Shown here: piece by piece, positions 20,265 to 28,324 of the stretch
Position numbering within the stretch: position 1 is the stretch's first letter
Layout of the letters: every line of letters begins with the position of its first letter
Assembly: GCA_038522635.1 (NCBI GenBank)
Contig: JBCBJZ010000016.1
Location: 1 to 35,094, forward strand
DNA from: JBCBJZ01 sp038522635
Lineage (GTDB): Bacteria; Pseudomonadota; Alphaproteobacteria; Rhizobiales; Hyphomicrobiaceae
DNA: 35,094 nt
Reading direction: 5' to 3'
Made by a program: the position numbers and the translations under genes
The notes under the pieces: generated by a model
What the model was told of the DNA's origin: nothing
Database searches by the model: none
Seen by the model: the letters and a program-made list of their open reading frames with translations, nothing else

Positions 20265-21770
20265 GTGGCGCAACGAGACTGTGAGAGTTGGGGGCGATTG
20301 CCGCATTTGCGTAATGCTGCGCGCCAAGTGCACCCGCTGACACCTCACGTGCTAGGCGCAGATGGTCACCGTTCGCCCGCAAGCCCGGCGCCCGCAAGCC
20401 CGACATCTGCGCTCGTCTACGGCAATGGACGCTCCTACGGCGACACCTGCCTCAATCCGGGCGGAACGCTCTATCGCGGACGCGCGGCGGCACGGCTGCT
20501 GGCGTTTGATACCGCAACAGGGCTCATCACCGCAGAAGCGGGCATGACGCTCGCCACGTTGCTCGCGATCACGGTGCCGCAGGGTTGGTTCCCGCCGGTG
20601 GTCCCCGGCACCACGTTCGTGACGCTGGGTGGCGCGGTCGCCAACGACATTCACGGCAAAAATCACGTCACCCACGGGACGTTCGGATGCCACGTGCGCG
20701 CGCTAACCTTGGCGCGGAGCGATGGGACCACGCGCACGTGCAGCACGCAGGCGCACGCAGAGCTCTTCGCCGCGACCATCGCCGGCATGGGGCTGACCGG
20801 CGCGATCATGGATGTGACGCTGCAGTTGATGCGCGTGCCCGGTCCCTTCATCGCTGAACGTTCGCAACGCTTTGATACGCTCGATGAGTTCGCCGCGCTG
20901 TGTCTAGAAGCTGATCGCTTGCACGCCTATTCGGTCGCCTGGATCGACACCATGGCACGGGGGCACGCGACGGGCCGCGGCATCATGATGGTCGGCGATC
21001 ATGCGGCAGCGCCCGCGGTGCCCGGTGGCGTTGATGGCAACGGGAATAACGATGGCAACCGTGATGGCGATGGCCTCACCGGCGCCAATCCGCCATCAGA
21101 AATGCCGTCGGGATCGCGCGTATTAACGCCCCGGCTCAGCGTCCCCTTCGCGCCGCCCGTGTCGCTGATCAACCGCTTGACCTTGCGCCCGATGACAGCC
21201 GCCTATTTCCACCGCCATCCGCCTGAACCGCGCCTGCGACGGGTGCCCTACCATGGCTTCTTTTTCCCGCTTGATGGCATCGGCCGATGGAACCGGATCT
21301 ACGGTCCGCACGGCTTCTACCAGCACCAATGCTTGATCCCCCTGGACCGCGCAGGATCAGAACATGCCGCCATGTTGGACGCGCTCGATCATGTGCGCGC
21401 GCTCATCGCAATCACCCAGGATGCGGGGGAGGGATCGTTTCTGACCGTGCTCAAGCGGTTTGGCGCATACACCTCGCCGGGGCTGATGAGTTTCCCGAGG
21501 GAAGGCCTGACGCTGACCATGGATTTCGCCAACCGCGGTGCGCGGACGCTTGCGATGTTGGAGCGTTTGGATGCGTGCGTGCGGGAGACGGGCGGGCGGA
21601 TCTGCCTTTACAAGGACGCGCGCATGAGCCGTGAGACGTTCGCGCACGGTTACCCCAATGCCATCCGTTTTGCTGAGCAGATCGATCCTGGTTTTTCATC
21701 GCAGCAATGGCGTCGGCTGACGGGGGAGGGGGCTGACAAGCCAGCCCGCGGGCGCCCTGTCCATGCGTAA
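20265..21770 (+). CDS. FAD-linked oxidoreductase, DprE1-like
   Basis: The 501-residue protein is a VAO/GMC-like FAD oxidoreductase related to DprE1, the decaprenylphosphoryl-ribose oxidase of mycobacteria that makes the 2'-keto intermediate on the way to decaprenylphosphoryl-arabinose. The start is ESWGRLP, matching the family's GWGRYP. The FAD loop is VYGNGRSYGDTCLN (51-64). The second is GGAVANDIHGKNHVTHGTFG (122-141), the DIHGKNH loop of DprE1. The C-terminal SFLTVLKRFG and LYKDARMS keep the substrate lysine (K450). The position of the benzothiazinone-target cysteine of DprE1 is Thr (T418). An Asn/Asp/Gly repeat insertion sits at about residues 254-283. The GTG start at 20265 is six bases after the UbiA stop. 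No DprE2 short-chain dehydrogenase is in this window. Confidence 0.85.
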   Translation: MAQRDCESWGRLPHLRNAARQVHPLTPHVLGADGHRSPASPAPASPTSALVYGNGRSYGDTCLNPGGTLYRGRAAARLLAFDTATGLITAEAGMTLATLLAITVPQGWFPPVVPGTTFVTLGGAVANDIHGKNHVTHGTFGCHVRALTLARSDGTTRTCSTQAHAELFAATIAGMGLTGAIMDVTLQLMRVPGPFIAERSQRFDTLDEFAALCLEADRLHAYSVAWIDTMARGHATGRGIMMVGDHAAAPAVPGGVDGNGNNDGNRDGDGLTGANPPSEMPSGSRVLTPRLSVPFAPPVSLINRLTLRPMTAAYFHRHPPEPRLRRVPYHGFFFPLDGIGRWNRIYGPHGFYQHQCLIPLDRAGSEHAAMLDALDHVRALIAITQDAGEGSFLTVLKRFGAYTSPGLMSFPREGLTLTMDFANRGARTLAMLERLDACVRETGGRICLYKDARMSRETFAHGYPNAIRFAEQIDPGFSSQQWRRLTGEGADKPARGRPVHA

Positions 21771-21793
21771 CCGCGCGCGCATTGAGGGCTACC

Positions 21794-22630
21794 ATGACTG
21801 TGCCTAACGGGACGGGGCCTGAGAACACTGGACCTGAGAATACTGGGCCTGAGACAAGCGCGCGCCAGGCAACAGGTTCTGGCGCAAGCCGAGACAAGCA
21901 CCCGCCGCGGCTCTCGTCACGCCACGCTTGGCTGGCGCTCGCCGCGCTGGCGATCGCCTCCGGGCTCACGTTTGCTGCCCTCGCCGACCCGCTTGCGGCT
22001 GCTAGCCTGAGCGATGCCCTCACCGCCGTTCAGGCTTTCGTCACCGCACAGCCGCTCACAGCGCTGATGCTCTACGCTGCCCTGTGCCTGCTTTCACAAG
22101 CGCTTGTGGTCCCGAACGGATCGCTGCTGTTGCTCGCCGCAGGCCTTTTGCTGGGCGCCTTGCCGGCAGCCGCGATCTTCTTTGCAGCGCAACTCATCAT
22201 GACCGCGCCCCTGTTCGCGCTCGGGCGCGCGGGCCTCGGCCGTTGGAGCCTGGCGCACCTGCAAGACGCGATGCCACCCGCCGCGGCGGCGCGTTGGCGA
22301 CCCACCATCGCAAGGCTGCGCGACGAAGGCATTCTGCTCGCCGTCCTCTACCGGCTAACCCCGGTCTTGCCGAGCGCGATCGTGTGCCTTGCGGCCAGTG
22401 CCACCGGGTTGACGTTGCGCGATCTCCTGATCGGCACCGCGCTCGCCGGATGGGTCCGCCCTCTCCTGTTTGCAAGCCTCGGCGAAACGGCCGCCCGCGT
22501 GACCACCCTCGTCGCGGTTAAGGAGGACGTCTGGGGCACCTTGTTGTTGCCACTCAGCGCGCTGTTCATCGCAGCCCTGGCGCTGCTCGCCTGGCGCGTT
22601 GTGTTGCGCCGTCCCACGCTGAAACGTTAG
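21794..22630 (+). CDS. TVP38/TMEM64-family (VTT domain) membrane protein
   Basis: From the ATG at 21794 (GAGGG five bases upstream) the protein has 278 residues. After a soluble N-terminus of about 38 residues with three imperfect GPENT repeats come about six hydrophobic segments. The VTT core is readable: LVVPNGSLLLLAAGLLLGAL, then GILLAVLYRLTPVLPSAIVC and LTLRDLLIGTALAGWVRPLLFASLG. VTT proteins of the DedA/TVP38 group are envelope transporters, and DedA members recycle undecaprenyl phosphate, so a lipid-carrier flipping role here is a reasonable inference. It lies 23 bases after the oxidoreductase gene, in the same direction. Confidence 0.8.
   Translation: MTVPNGTGPENTGPENTGPETSARQATGSGASRDKHPPRLSSRHAWLALAALAIASGLTFAALADPLAAASLSDALTAVQAFVTAQPLTALMLYAALCLLSQALVVPNGSLLLLAAGLLLGALPAAAIFFAAQLIMTAPLFALGRAGLGRWSLAHLQDAMPPAAAARWRPTIARLRDEGILLAVLYRLTPVLPSAIVCLAASATGLTLRDLLIGTALAGWVRPLLFASLGETAARVTTLVAVKEDVWGTLLLPLSALFIAALALLAWRVVLRRPTLKR
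21815..21859 (+). repeat. Three 15-base tandem repeats in the VTT gene
   Basis: GGGCCTGAGAACACT, GGACCTGAGAATACT and GGGCCTGAGACAAGC follow one another in frame and encode GPENT-GPENT-GPETS near the protein N-terminus. The units differ mainly at third positions, apart from the last copy. Confidence 0.85.
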
Positions 22631-22684
22631 CGAGCGGAAAGCCGGTTGATGCAACGCAACGCTAACCGTTGCCGCGATCAGCTT

Positions 22685-22713
22685 TTGCGGAGGCGCGCTT
22701 GGCACCCTACATA
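22685..22713 (+). promoter_or_regulatory. Candidate promoter upstream of the GT-C-like gene
   Basis: TTGCGG (22685-22690) and TACATA (22708-22713) are 17 bases apart, about 90 bases upstream of the likely start at 22804. The hexamers resemble sigma-70 elements, but reading through from the upstream operon is equally possible. Confidence 0.3.
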
Positions 22714-22803
22714 GGGGGGCCAGGGGCGAACGATCTTCACAGCGCACGTCACACTCACGACACGCGCGTATCATCCACCGACCAGCCGCGGTTGACCCAC
22801 GTG

Positions 22804-24213
22804 ATGCGGAACGTTGCCCTCGCCATGGCCAAGCCCACCTTACGCGCGCCCACGCAGCACACGTTTATCCTCGCGTGGATCGGTTGCTTCGTGCTCGCGC
22901 ATATCGCCATAGTCGCTTTCGTCACCGACCTTGACCAGTCCTTCATGCTCGGGGATCGCGCGCAAGATCGCATGGCCAAGTTGTCGAGCCTCCTCCACGC
23001 CGGCGACCTCAACCAAACCTTGCGTGTCCTCTTCACCAAAGGCATCCCCGGCGACTACGCTTTCTACGCGCCCGGTTATCTGATGGCCGGTGTGTACGGC
23101 ATCTTCATCCAGGCGCTCGCGCTTTACGCGGTTGCGCTCTTCATGCTTTACCGTATGAGCGAGGACCTCTTCAGCGCCACGGCGGCGCGCATCACCGTCA
23201 TCGTCTACAGCCTGCTGCCGGCGACCATCTTCCATCCGCACGCCTTCGTCTCAGAAGCGATTTGCAACCCGCTGCTGATTATTGCGACGGCGCTGAGCGT
23301 GCGCTTGATGATGCCTGGACCGGCGGCAACCGCCGAAGCTCGTGAGATGCCAACGGGCCGTTTGATGGCGCTCGGGCTTGCGCTCGCCGGGTTGGTGATG
23401 ACGCGCTACATCTACCTTGTGGTCCCGTTTTTCGTCTGCGCGCTGCTGGCGCTCGCGGGTTGGCGTCAGGCGCGCGCGGGCGCTTGGCAGGCGGGACTGG
23501 TGCTCGCGGTCGCACTGGCACCGGCAGGGCTTTTTGCGCTCGCCCAACAGGCAGCAAGCAGCCAGTACGGTGCGAGCGATAGCGTCGGCGGGCTGCGCTC
23601 CAATTTGTTCTTGCGCGCTGAGCGGATGGCCGCGATGGCGCAAGGCGCATCACCGCTGCCCGCGAGCGTCGTTGCGCAACGGCGCATCGCGCCTGAAGCG
23701 TTCATCGGCTACGCGGCCGACAATCCCGGCCCACTTGCTCGCACGGTCGTCTCGGACGCTGCCAACATCATCGCCAATCCCGGCGTCGCCATGGTGGCCG
23801 GCCGTTTCCTCAAGTTCTTTGACCTGCGCGAACGTTCTTACCGCGACCTCAACAAGTGGCGTGAAGCCCGCGACAAGGGTGGCGCGCTCGCCGTCGCGAA
23901 GCTGTTGTGGGAGACATCCCCCGTCGGCTTCATCATGAACGCGGCCGGCCTGCTGGCCTGGGGCGTTCTTTTGCTTGTGGCGCTGTTCGGCGCCTGGCGG
24001 TTTGCTCGCGACGCACGCCACACGCTGCCCGTGAAACTGCTGTTGCTCGGGATGCCGGTGCTGTTGCTGGGGCTGACGAGTGTGCTGGCGGGCTACACCC
24101 GCTGGGATCATCGCTCGCCGACCGAGTTCATCATCGCGATGGGCTTCGCCCTGGGCGCCATGGCGCTCGCTGAGCTGATGCGCCGCCGCAAGAGTGACAC
24201 CTCTCAGGCTTGA
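22804..24213 (+). CDS. Polytopic membrane protein, GT-C glycosyltransferase-like
   Basis: From the ATG at 22804 the protein has 469 residues; a second ATG is at 22825 and an upstream TTG at 22669 would add 45 residues without family support. It has about nine or ten hydrophobic segments, beginning FILAWIGCFVLAHIAIVAFV, followed by a first periplasmic loop with VTDLDQSF. The acidic DLD pair after the first membrane span is the catalytic layout of GT-C transferases such as GT39/ArnT and arabinosyltransferases, which use polyprenyl-phosphate sugars. Polypeptide family recognition is by architecture only. The location after UbiA, DprE1-like and VTT genes supports a lipid-linked-sugar transferase. 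Gap to the VTT gene is 173 bases. Confidence 0.65.
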   Translation: MRNVALAMAKPTLRAPTQHTFILAWIGCFVLAHIAIVAFVTDLDQSFMLGDRAQDRMAKLSSLLHAGDLNQTLRVLFTKGIPGDYAFYAPGYLMAGVYGIFIQALALYAVALFMLYRMSEDLFSATAARITVIVYSLLPATIFHPHAFVSEAICNPLLIIATALSVRLMMPGPAATAEAREMPTGRLMALGLALAGLVMTRYIYLVVPFFVCALLALAGWRQARAGAWQAGLVLAVALAPAGLFALAQQAASSQYGASDSVGGLRSNLFLRAERMAAMAQGASPLPASVVAQRRIAPEAFIGYAADNPGPLARTVVSDAANIIANPGVAMVAGRFLKFFDLRERSYRDLNKWREARDKGGALAVAKLLWETSPVGFIMNAAGLLAWGVLLLVALFGAWRFARDARHTLPVKLLLLGMPVLLLGLTSVLAGYTRWDHRSPTEFIIAMGFALGAMALAELMRRRKSDTSQA

Positions 24214-24225
24214 TATCATCTTTGG

Positions 24226-24263
24226 GCGATTGCGGGTCACCGGTGGTGATCCCGATCGATCGC
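24226..24263. terminator. Hairpin between converging operons
   Basis: GCGAT (24226-24230) and CGGGTCACC (24233-24241) pair with GGTGATCCCG (24245-24254, one bulged T) and ATCGC (24259-24263). The inner loop is GGT. It lies between the stop codons of the converging GT-C-like and methyltransferase genes. It has no T tract, so it is not a textbook intrinsic terminator. Confidence 0.5.
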
Positions 24264-24272
24264 TGAGATGAT

Positions 24273-25241
24273 CTAGCCGGTGCGTTCAAAGACGCCCGCA
24301 AGGTTTGGCATCACGTAAGCCGACCGCCGCCCCAAGGACGCAGCTGCACGGTAGTAAGCCCGCTTCAGCGCGCCTGGTCGACCCACCGTCATGCCGCCAT
24401 TATACGGCAGATAGAACGGATGGGTCTCAAGATACGCCTCGTAGGACGCGTAATGCAGGAACGATGAGCGGCGCGTGAAGCCCGGCAGCAACCGCTCCAA
24501 TTGCGGCACCGACCAAAACAGGTTGTCGTTCTCACGGTCCTGCCGCTTGAAGAGCTTCGCGTAAGCTTGACGGGCGGGTAGCGGAAGCTGATGGCAAAAT
24601 GGCAGGCGCGTATCATGCGCTACCACCGGGAACCATAGGTTGGGCGTGGTGATGATCAAGAAGCGTTTCGTCATGGCGACCAGATCGCGCACCGCATCAC
24701 GGTTGCGCTGCACATGCTCAAGTACCTCAATGCAGTAGGTGACATCAGCGCTGATCGGCGGCAGCGTGGAGCGGCCCTCTCCGTCGCGCGCGCCAAGAGA
24801 GGCGGCATGCCACGTGATGCGCTGATCGAGACCCAGCACTGAGGTGATCGCGCGCCCCGCTTCGGCGCGGGCGGGCTCCGCCTCCATCGCAACGACCTTG
24901 GCCGGCGTATAGCGCGCAAACGCGATGGCGAGCCAGCCATAGCCGGCGCCCGCATCGGCGATCACCGTCTTCGAAGTGAGCGTGGTGAAAGCGGCGAGCT
25001 GGTCAACGTAGCGCCGCTTGTAGAAGCGCAGCGTCGCATCGATGTCGAGGTTGGCATAGCTGCCTTGGGCAAGATGCGGGATCGCTTGGATCTGAGCCGC
25101 TTGCTGAGCCGTGATCGCGCCGGGCGCGCCGTTGGCGTCGGCGTCTGCGAGAAGCGTTGGGTCGGGCGTGGCCATGCTTGCGGGCTCATCCTCTTGCGAA
25201 GGCCTTTGCGGCCCCGTGCGCATCGTAGGGGTGGTCGGCAT
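24273..25241 (-). CDS. Class I SAM-dependent methyltransferase
   Basis: The 322-residue protein has the Rossmann-fold methyltransferase core in its middle: motif I VIADAGAGYGWLAI (residues 93-106) binds SAM, AMEAEP carries the acidic ribose contact (E120), and YCIEVLEHVQRN is the motif IV-like strand. The first 40 residues are low complexity. The C-terminal 100 residues contain aromatic-rich segments but no second domain I recognise. As the last gene of the minus-strand polysaccharide block, 60 bases after the Wzz-like gene, it could methylate a sugar of the polymer or cap the chain to stop growth; both are inferences. The ATG at 25241 was used; an in-frame ATG for MATPDPT is a possible later start. 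Confidence 0.8.
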   Translation of the reverse strand: MPTTPTMRTGPQRPSQEDEPASMATPDPTLLADADANGAPGAITAQQAAQIQAIPHLAQGSYANLDIDATLRFYKRRYVDQLAAFTTLTSKTVIADAGAGYGWLAIAFARYTPAKVVAMEAEPARAEAGRAITSVLGLDQRITWHAASLGARDGEGRSTLPPISADVTYCIEVLEHVQRNRDAVRDLVAMTKRFLIITTPNLWFPVVAHDTRLPFCHQLPLPARQAYAKLFKRQDRENDNLFWSVPQLERLLPGFTRRSSFLHYASYEAYLETHPFYLPYNGGMTVGRPGALKRAYYRAAASLGRRSAYVMPNLAGVFERTG

Positions 25242-25301
25242 GAAAGACGTGACGGCGAAGCCCGCGGGCCATCACCGCGCGCCATCAAGCGAGCACTCCC
25301 T

Positions 25302-28196
25302 TCAGCGCGCCACCGTCACCTTGCCCCGTATAAGGTCTGTGGTCAGCGCGCGCACGCTCGCCAGACGCCGCAGCGCATCATCGTTCTTTGTGGCGGGCGG
25401 GCCCACCAAAACGACGTCGCTGACGACCGGCAGCAGCGCCAACGCGCCCTCATCGTGTGCCAATGCACCCGCGTCGATGATCACCAGATCATAGTCCTCG
25501 CTCAACGCGGCCATGCCCGTCGCCAGCCGGCGTTGCTGATGCGCCTTGAGCCGTCGCAAATCGGCAAGTGCAATCGGCAGCAGAGCCAGCCCGGAGCCCG
25601 GATCACGCGTCAGAAGGCCGTCGAGATGCGCTTTATTGTCGAGCACGCAAGGGCCATCCTGTTCAAGCGCGCCGACGAACATATCCGACAGTGCCGGCGT
25701 CTGGGAATCGGCATCGACCAACAACGTTGCGCGGCCCGCGAGCGCCGCCTGATAGGCGAGCGCCAACGCCGTTGACGACACGCCCGCATCGGGATCGCGC
25801 GCCGCCAACAGCACGATTTGCGGACCCGACGGTGGCGCGTAGGCCTGCAACGTCATCAACGCGCGCTGCACAGCTTCGCGGTAGAGGCGCTGCGCCTCGA
25901 GCGCGGCGGCGGCCTTGGCGTTGTTAGCTTCATCGTCATGCTGGAGCGCGCCGAGCACGTCTGCGAACGAAACCGGCGGTATGGCGTCGTCAGTCTGCGG
26001 TCCGCGACGCTTGATCAAATCGGCAAGGCGATCGAGCCGACGGCCGGATGCCAGTGACGGCAACGCACCGATGAGCGGAAGCCGGCCTAGACTTGCTTTT
26101 CCGTTCTTCAGCGCACCTGAGTGGGCGTTGGTTGAGCGGCTGGTCGGCGGCTTTTGCGGTGCTGGCGCGAAGGGCGTGCGTTGATCGACGCTCGCGTCGT
26201 CCGCGCCAACGTCACCCGCATCCGAGGACGCGACGGCGGCCTCACCGTTGCGTGCGCGCCGGAAGGCTTGCACGCCGGCCGCGGCGGCACCAGCCGTAGC
26301 AGCCGCTAAACCTGCAACGCCAGCACTTCCACCGCGCTTTGGCGGCACCTGTTGATCGTCATCGATGGGCGCGCTTGAAGCAGCAGCGTCCGCGCGCGGG
26401 GATGATCGCTCACCACGGCCTACCGGTGATGAGGACGCAGCGTCGCTGCCCCTACCACGAAAGGCGGCCTGTAAGCGTTGCGTGAAGCCGCGGCCCGAGC
26501 CGTCGTTGCGCGGCGGTGCTGTTGCCGTTGCCTCGCGCGCTGTCGCGGTGCCAACGCCTGCCGTTGGACCAAGGCCATAGCTTGCGCTGCCCCTCCTCGG
26601 GCCAGCCCCTCCACCTGAACCTGAGCTGGACGCAGGGCCAGGGCCGGACGGAGGGCCCGACGCAGGGCTGGGTCCATAGCCGGGGCTAACGCCCGCGACA
26701 GCGCGCGCCGCACCCGCATCGCCCGATCCAAACACATAACGTAACCACGCGAGCACGGTGCCCGCCGCCAGGCCCGCGAGCCCCGCAATCGCCAACACCA
26801 GCAGCGTGGGCGGAAAGCTCGGCCGCAACGGCACGGTCGCCAACGAGATGATCCGCGCATCGGTGCGGTCCAGTTTTTCCTGCTCTTGGGTCTGCTTGGT
26901 GCGCGTCAGAAAGGCCTGAAAGACCGCGCGCGCTGCCTGCGCTTCACGTTCCAGTTCCCGCAGTTGAATGAGTGCCCGGTTGTTCTTCGCCGCACGCTGC
27001 TCAAGCTTCGCCAAATTCGCTTCAAGCGTCTTTTCGTTCTTTGAGGCCACATCGAACGCGACTTTCGCCGACGCTTTCAACCGCGTGAGTTCACGCTGCA
27101 GCGATCGTTGCAGCCCGGTCCGCTCCGCCCGCGCGCGGGTCAAATCGGGATGGGCTGGCCCCAAGCGCTGTCGCAGTCCCGCAAGTCGCCGCTCAATCCG
27201 CGACAGGGATGCCCGCAAATTGCTCAGCACCGCATAGCTCAAAGCTTCAGGCGTATCGCCCACAGCGACCGGATTGCCGCCGGCGCTGAGCTGATCGAGC
27301 TTCGCCTTCGCAAGCGCCGTTTCGGCGCGCGCCCTCGTCAGGTTCTCGTTGAGCTGGCGCAGTTGCTGCTCAGCGTTGAGGATGCCGGGCGTGCCGAGCA
27401 AACCGTTCGCGGCCCTGAACGCCTCGACGCGCTGCTCAGCTTCGCGCACACGCTTGCGCAGATCTTTCAGCCGCCCCGCCAGCGTCTGCGTCGCCGCCCG
27501 CGTGGTCTCATCCACCAGCCGCGATTGATCGGACACGTAAGTGCGCGCGATCGTGTTCGCGATCAACGCCGCCTTTTCGGCATCCGTCGACATGACCGCC
27601 ACGCGAATGACGTAGGTGTTCCCCGCCCGACCGACCGCAAGGTGGCGATCGCGCAAGCGGGTGAGCGCAACGAGATCGCGGTTTTGCGAGGGCAGTTTCT
27701 CAGGTTGAAAATCAGGCAGCAGCGGGCCGACGAGATTGCGCAAGCGCATCCGCAAACCAAGACCGCGCGGCTTGTAGAACTCTTCGTCTTGTCCGAGCTT
27801 CAGTTCGTTGACCACGCGCTGCAGGATCGCGTTGGAGCGGATCAACTCGCTCTGGCTATCGACCAGCAGCGTATCGGCGCCCACCGACGAACGCCCAAGC
27901 CCGCGCGGCACGACTTCACCTTCCACCAATGGCTTGGCGCGCGGATCGAGCAAGATTTCCGAATGCGTTTCGTATTTCGACGGGGTCAGCAACAAAAACG
28001 CGATCGCCGGCAAAACAAACAGCACAGCCGTCCAAAAGATCGTCGCCTTGCGCGCCCACAGGGCCAGGCCGATTTCACGCAACTCACTCACGGCAGTTTG
28101 ATCCTGCACAATTTCTCCCGGCACGCCGGGGACGCCGACACGGAACACGGCCCGTGCAGCGCTGACACCATCGGGGACCACCGGCCGCATGTCCAT
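25302..28196 (-). CDS. Wzz/GumC-type co-polymerase fused to pseudo-BY-kinase
   Basis: The ATG at 28196 is chosen because AGGAG lies seven bases upstream, giving 964 residues. The order is: Wzz domain with TM1 at about 52-70, a large periplasmic coiled coil (about 230-305 and 355-440), TM2 at about 462-488, a disordered linker of about 235 residues (489-725, Ser/Gly/Pro/Ala-rich), then a BY-kinase-like domain. Such proteins set polysaccharide chain length with Wzy and Wza partners. The kinase part is degenerate: the P-loop reads DAGVSST where GEGKST-type is expected, so the Walker A lysine is valine (V806). LLVDADSQ and DLVIIDAG are kept. No C-terminal tyrosine cluster is present. It is probably a non-phosphorylating variant. 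Confidence 0.85.
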   Translation of the reverse strand: MDMRPVVPDGVSAARAVFRVGVPGVPGEIVQDQTAVSELREIGLALWARKATIFWTAVLFVLPAIAFLLLTPSKYETHSEILLDPRAKPLVEGEVVPRGLGRSSVGADTLLVDSQSELIRSNAILQRVVNELKLGQDEEFYKPRGLGLRMRLRNLVGPLLPDFQPEKLPSQNRDLVALTRLRDRHLAVGRAGNTYVIRVAVMSTDAEKAALIANTIARTYVSDQSRLVDETTRAATQTLAGRLKDLRKRVREAEQRVEAFRAANGLLGTPGILNAEQQLRQLNENLTRARAETALAKAKLDQLSAGGNPVAVGDTPEALSYAVLSNLRASLSRIERRLAGLRQRLGPAHPDLTRARAERTGLQRSLQRELTRLKASAKVAFDVASKNEKTLEANLAKLEQRAAKNNRALIQLRELEREAQAARAVFQAFLTRTKQTQEQEKLDRTDARIISLATVPLRPSFPPTLLVLAIAGLAGLAAGTVLAWLRYVFGSGDAGAARAVAGVSPGYGPSPASGPPSGPGPASSSGSGGGAGPRRGSASYGLGPTAGVGTATAREATATAPPRNDGSGRGFTQRLQAAFRGRGSDAASSSPVGRGERSSPRADAAASSAPIDDDQQVPPKRGGSAGVAGLAAATAGAAAAGVQAFRRARNGEAAVASSDAGDVGADDASVDQRTPFAPAPQKPPTSRSTNAHSGALKNGKASLGRLPLIGALPSLASGRRLDRLADLIKRRGPQTDDAIPPVSFADVLGALQHDDEANNAKAAAALEAQRLYREAVQRALMTLQAYAPPSGPQIVLLAARDPDAGVSSTALALAYQAALAGRATLLVDADSQTPALSDMFVGALEQDGPCVLDNKAHLDGLLTRDPGSGLALLPIALADLRRLKAHQQRRLATGMAALSEDYDLVIIDAGALAHDEGALALLPVVSDVVLVGPPATKNDDALRRLASVRALTTDLIRGKVTVAR

Positions 28197-28324
28197 CGCT
28201 GCGCTCCTGGGTTCACGCTCCAATCCATGGGCCCAGGTGTGCAAACTTTAGGCCGCGACGACCGCGCATGCACGCTCGCTTGGTTAACAGGCTTAATCCG
28301 CAAAACCCAACCTAGGTGGTCGCG

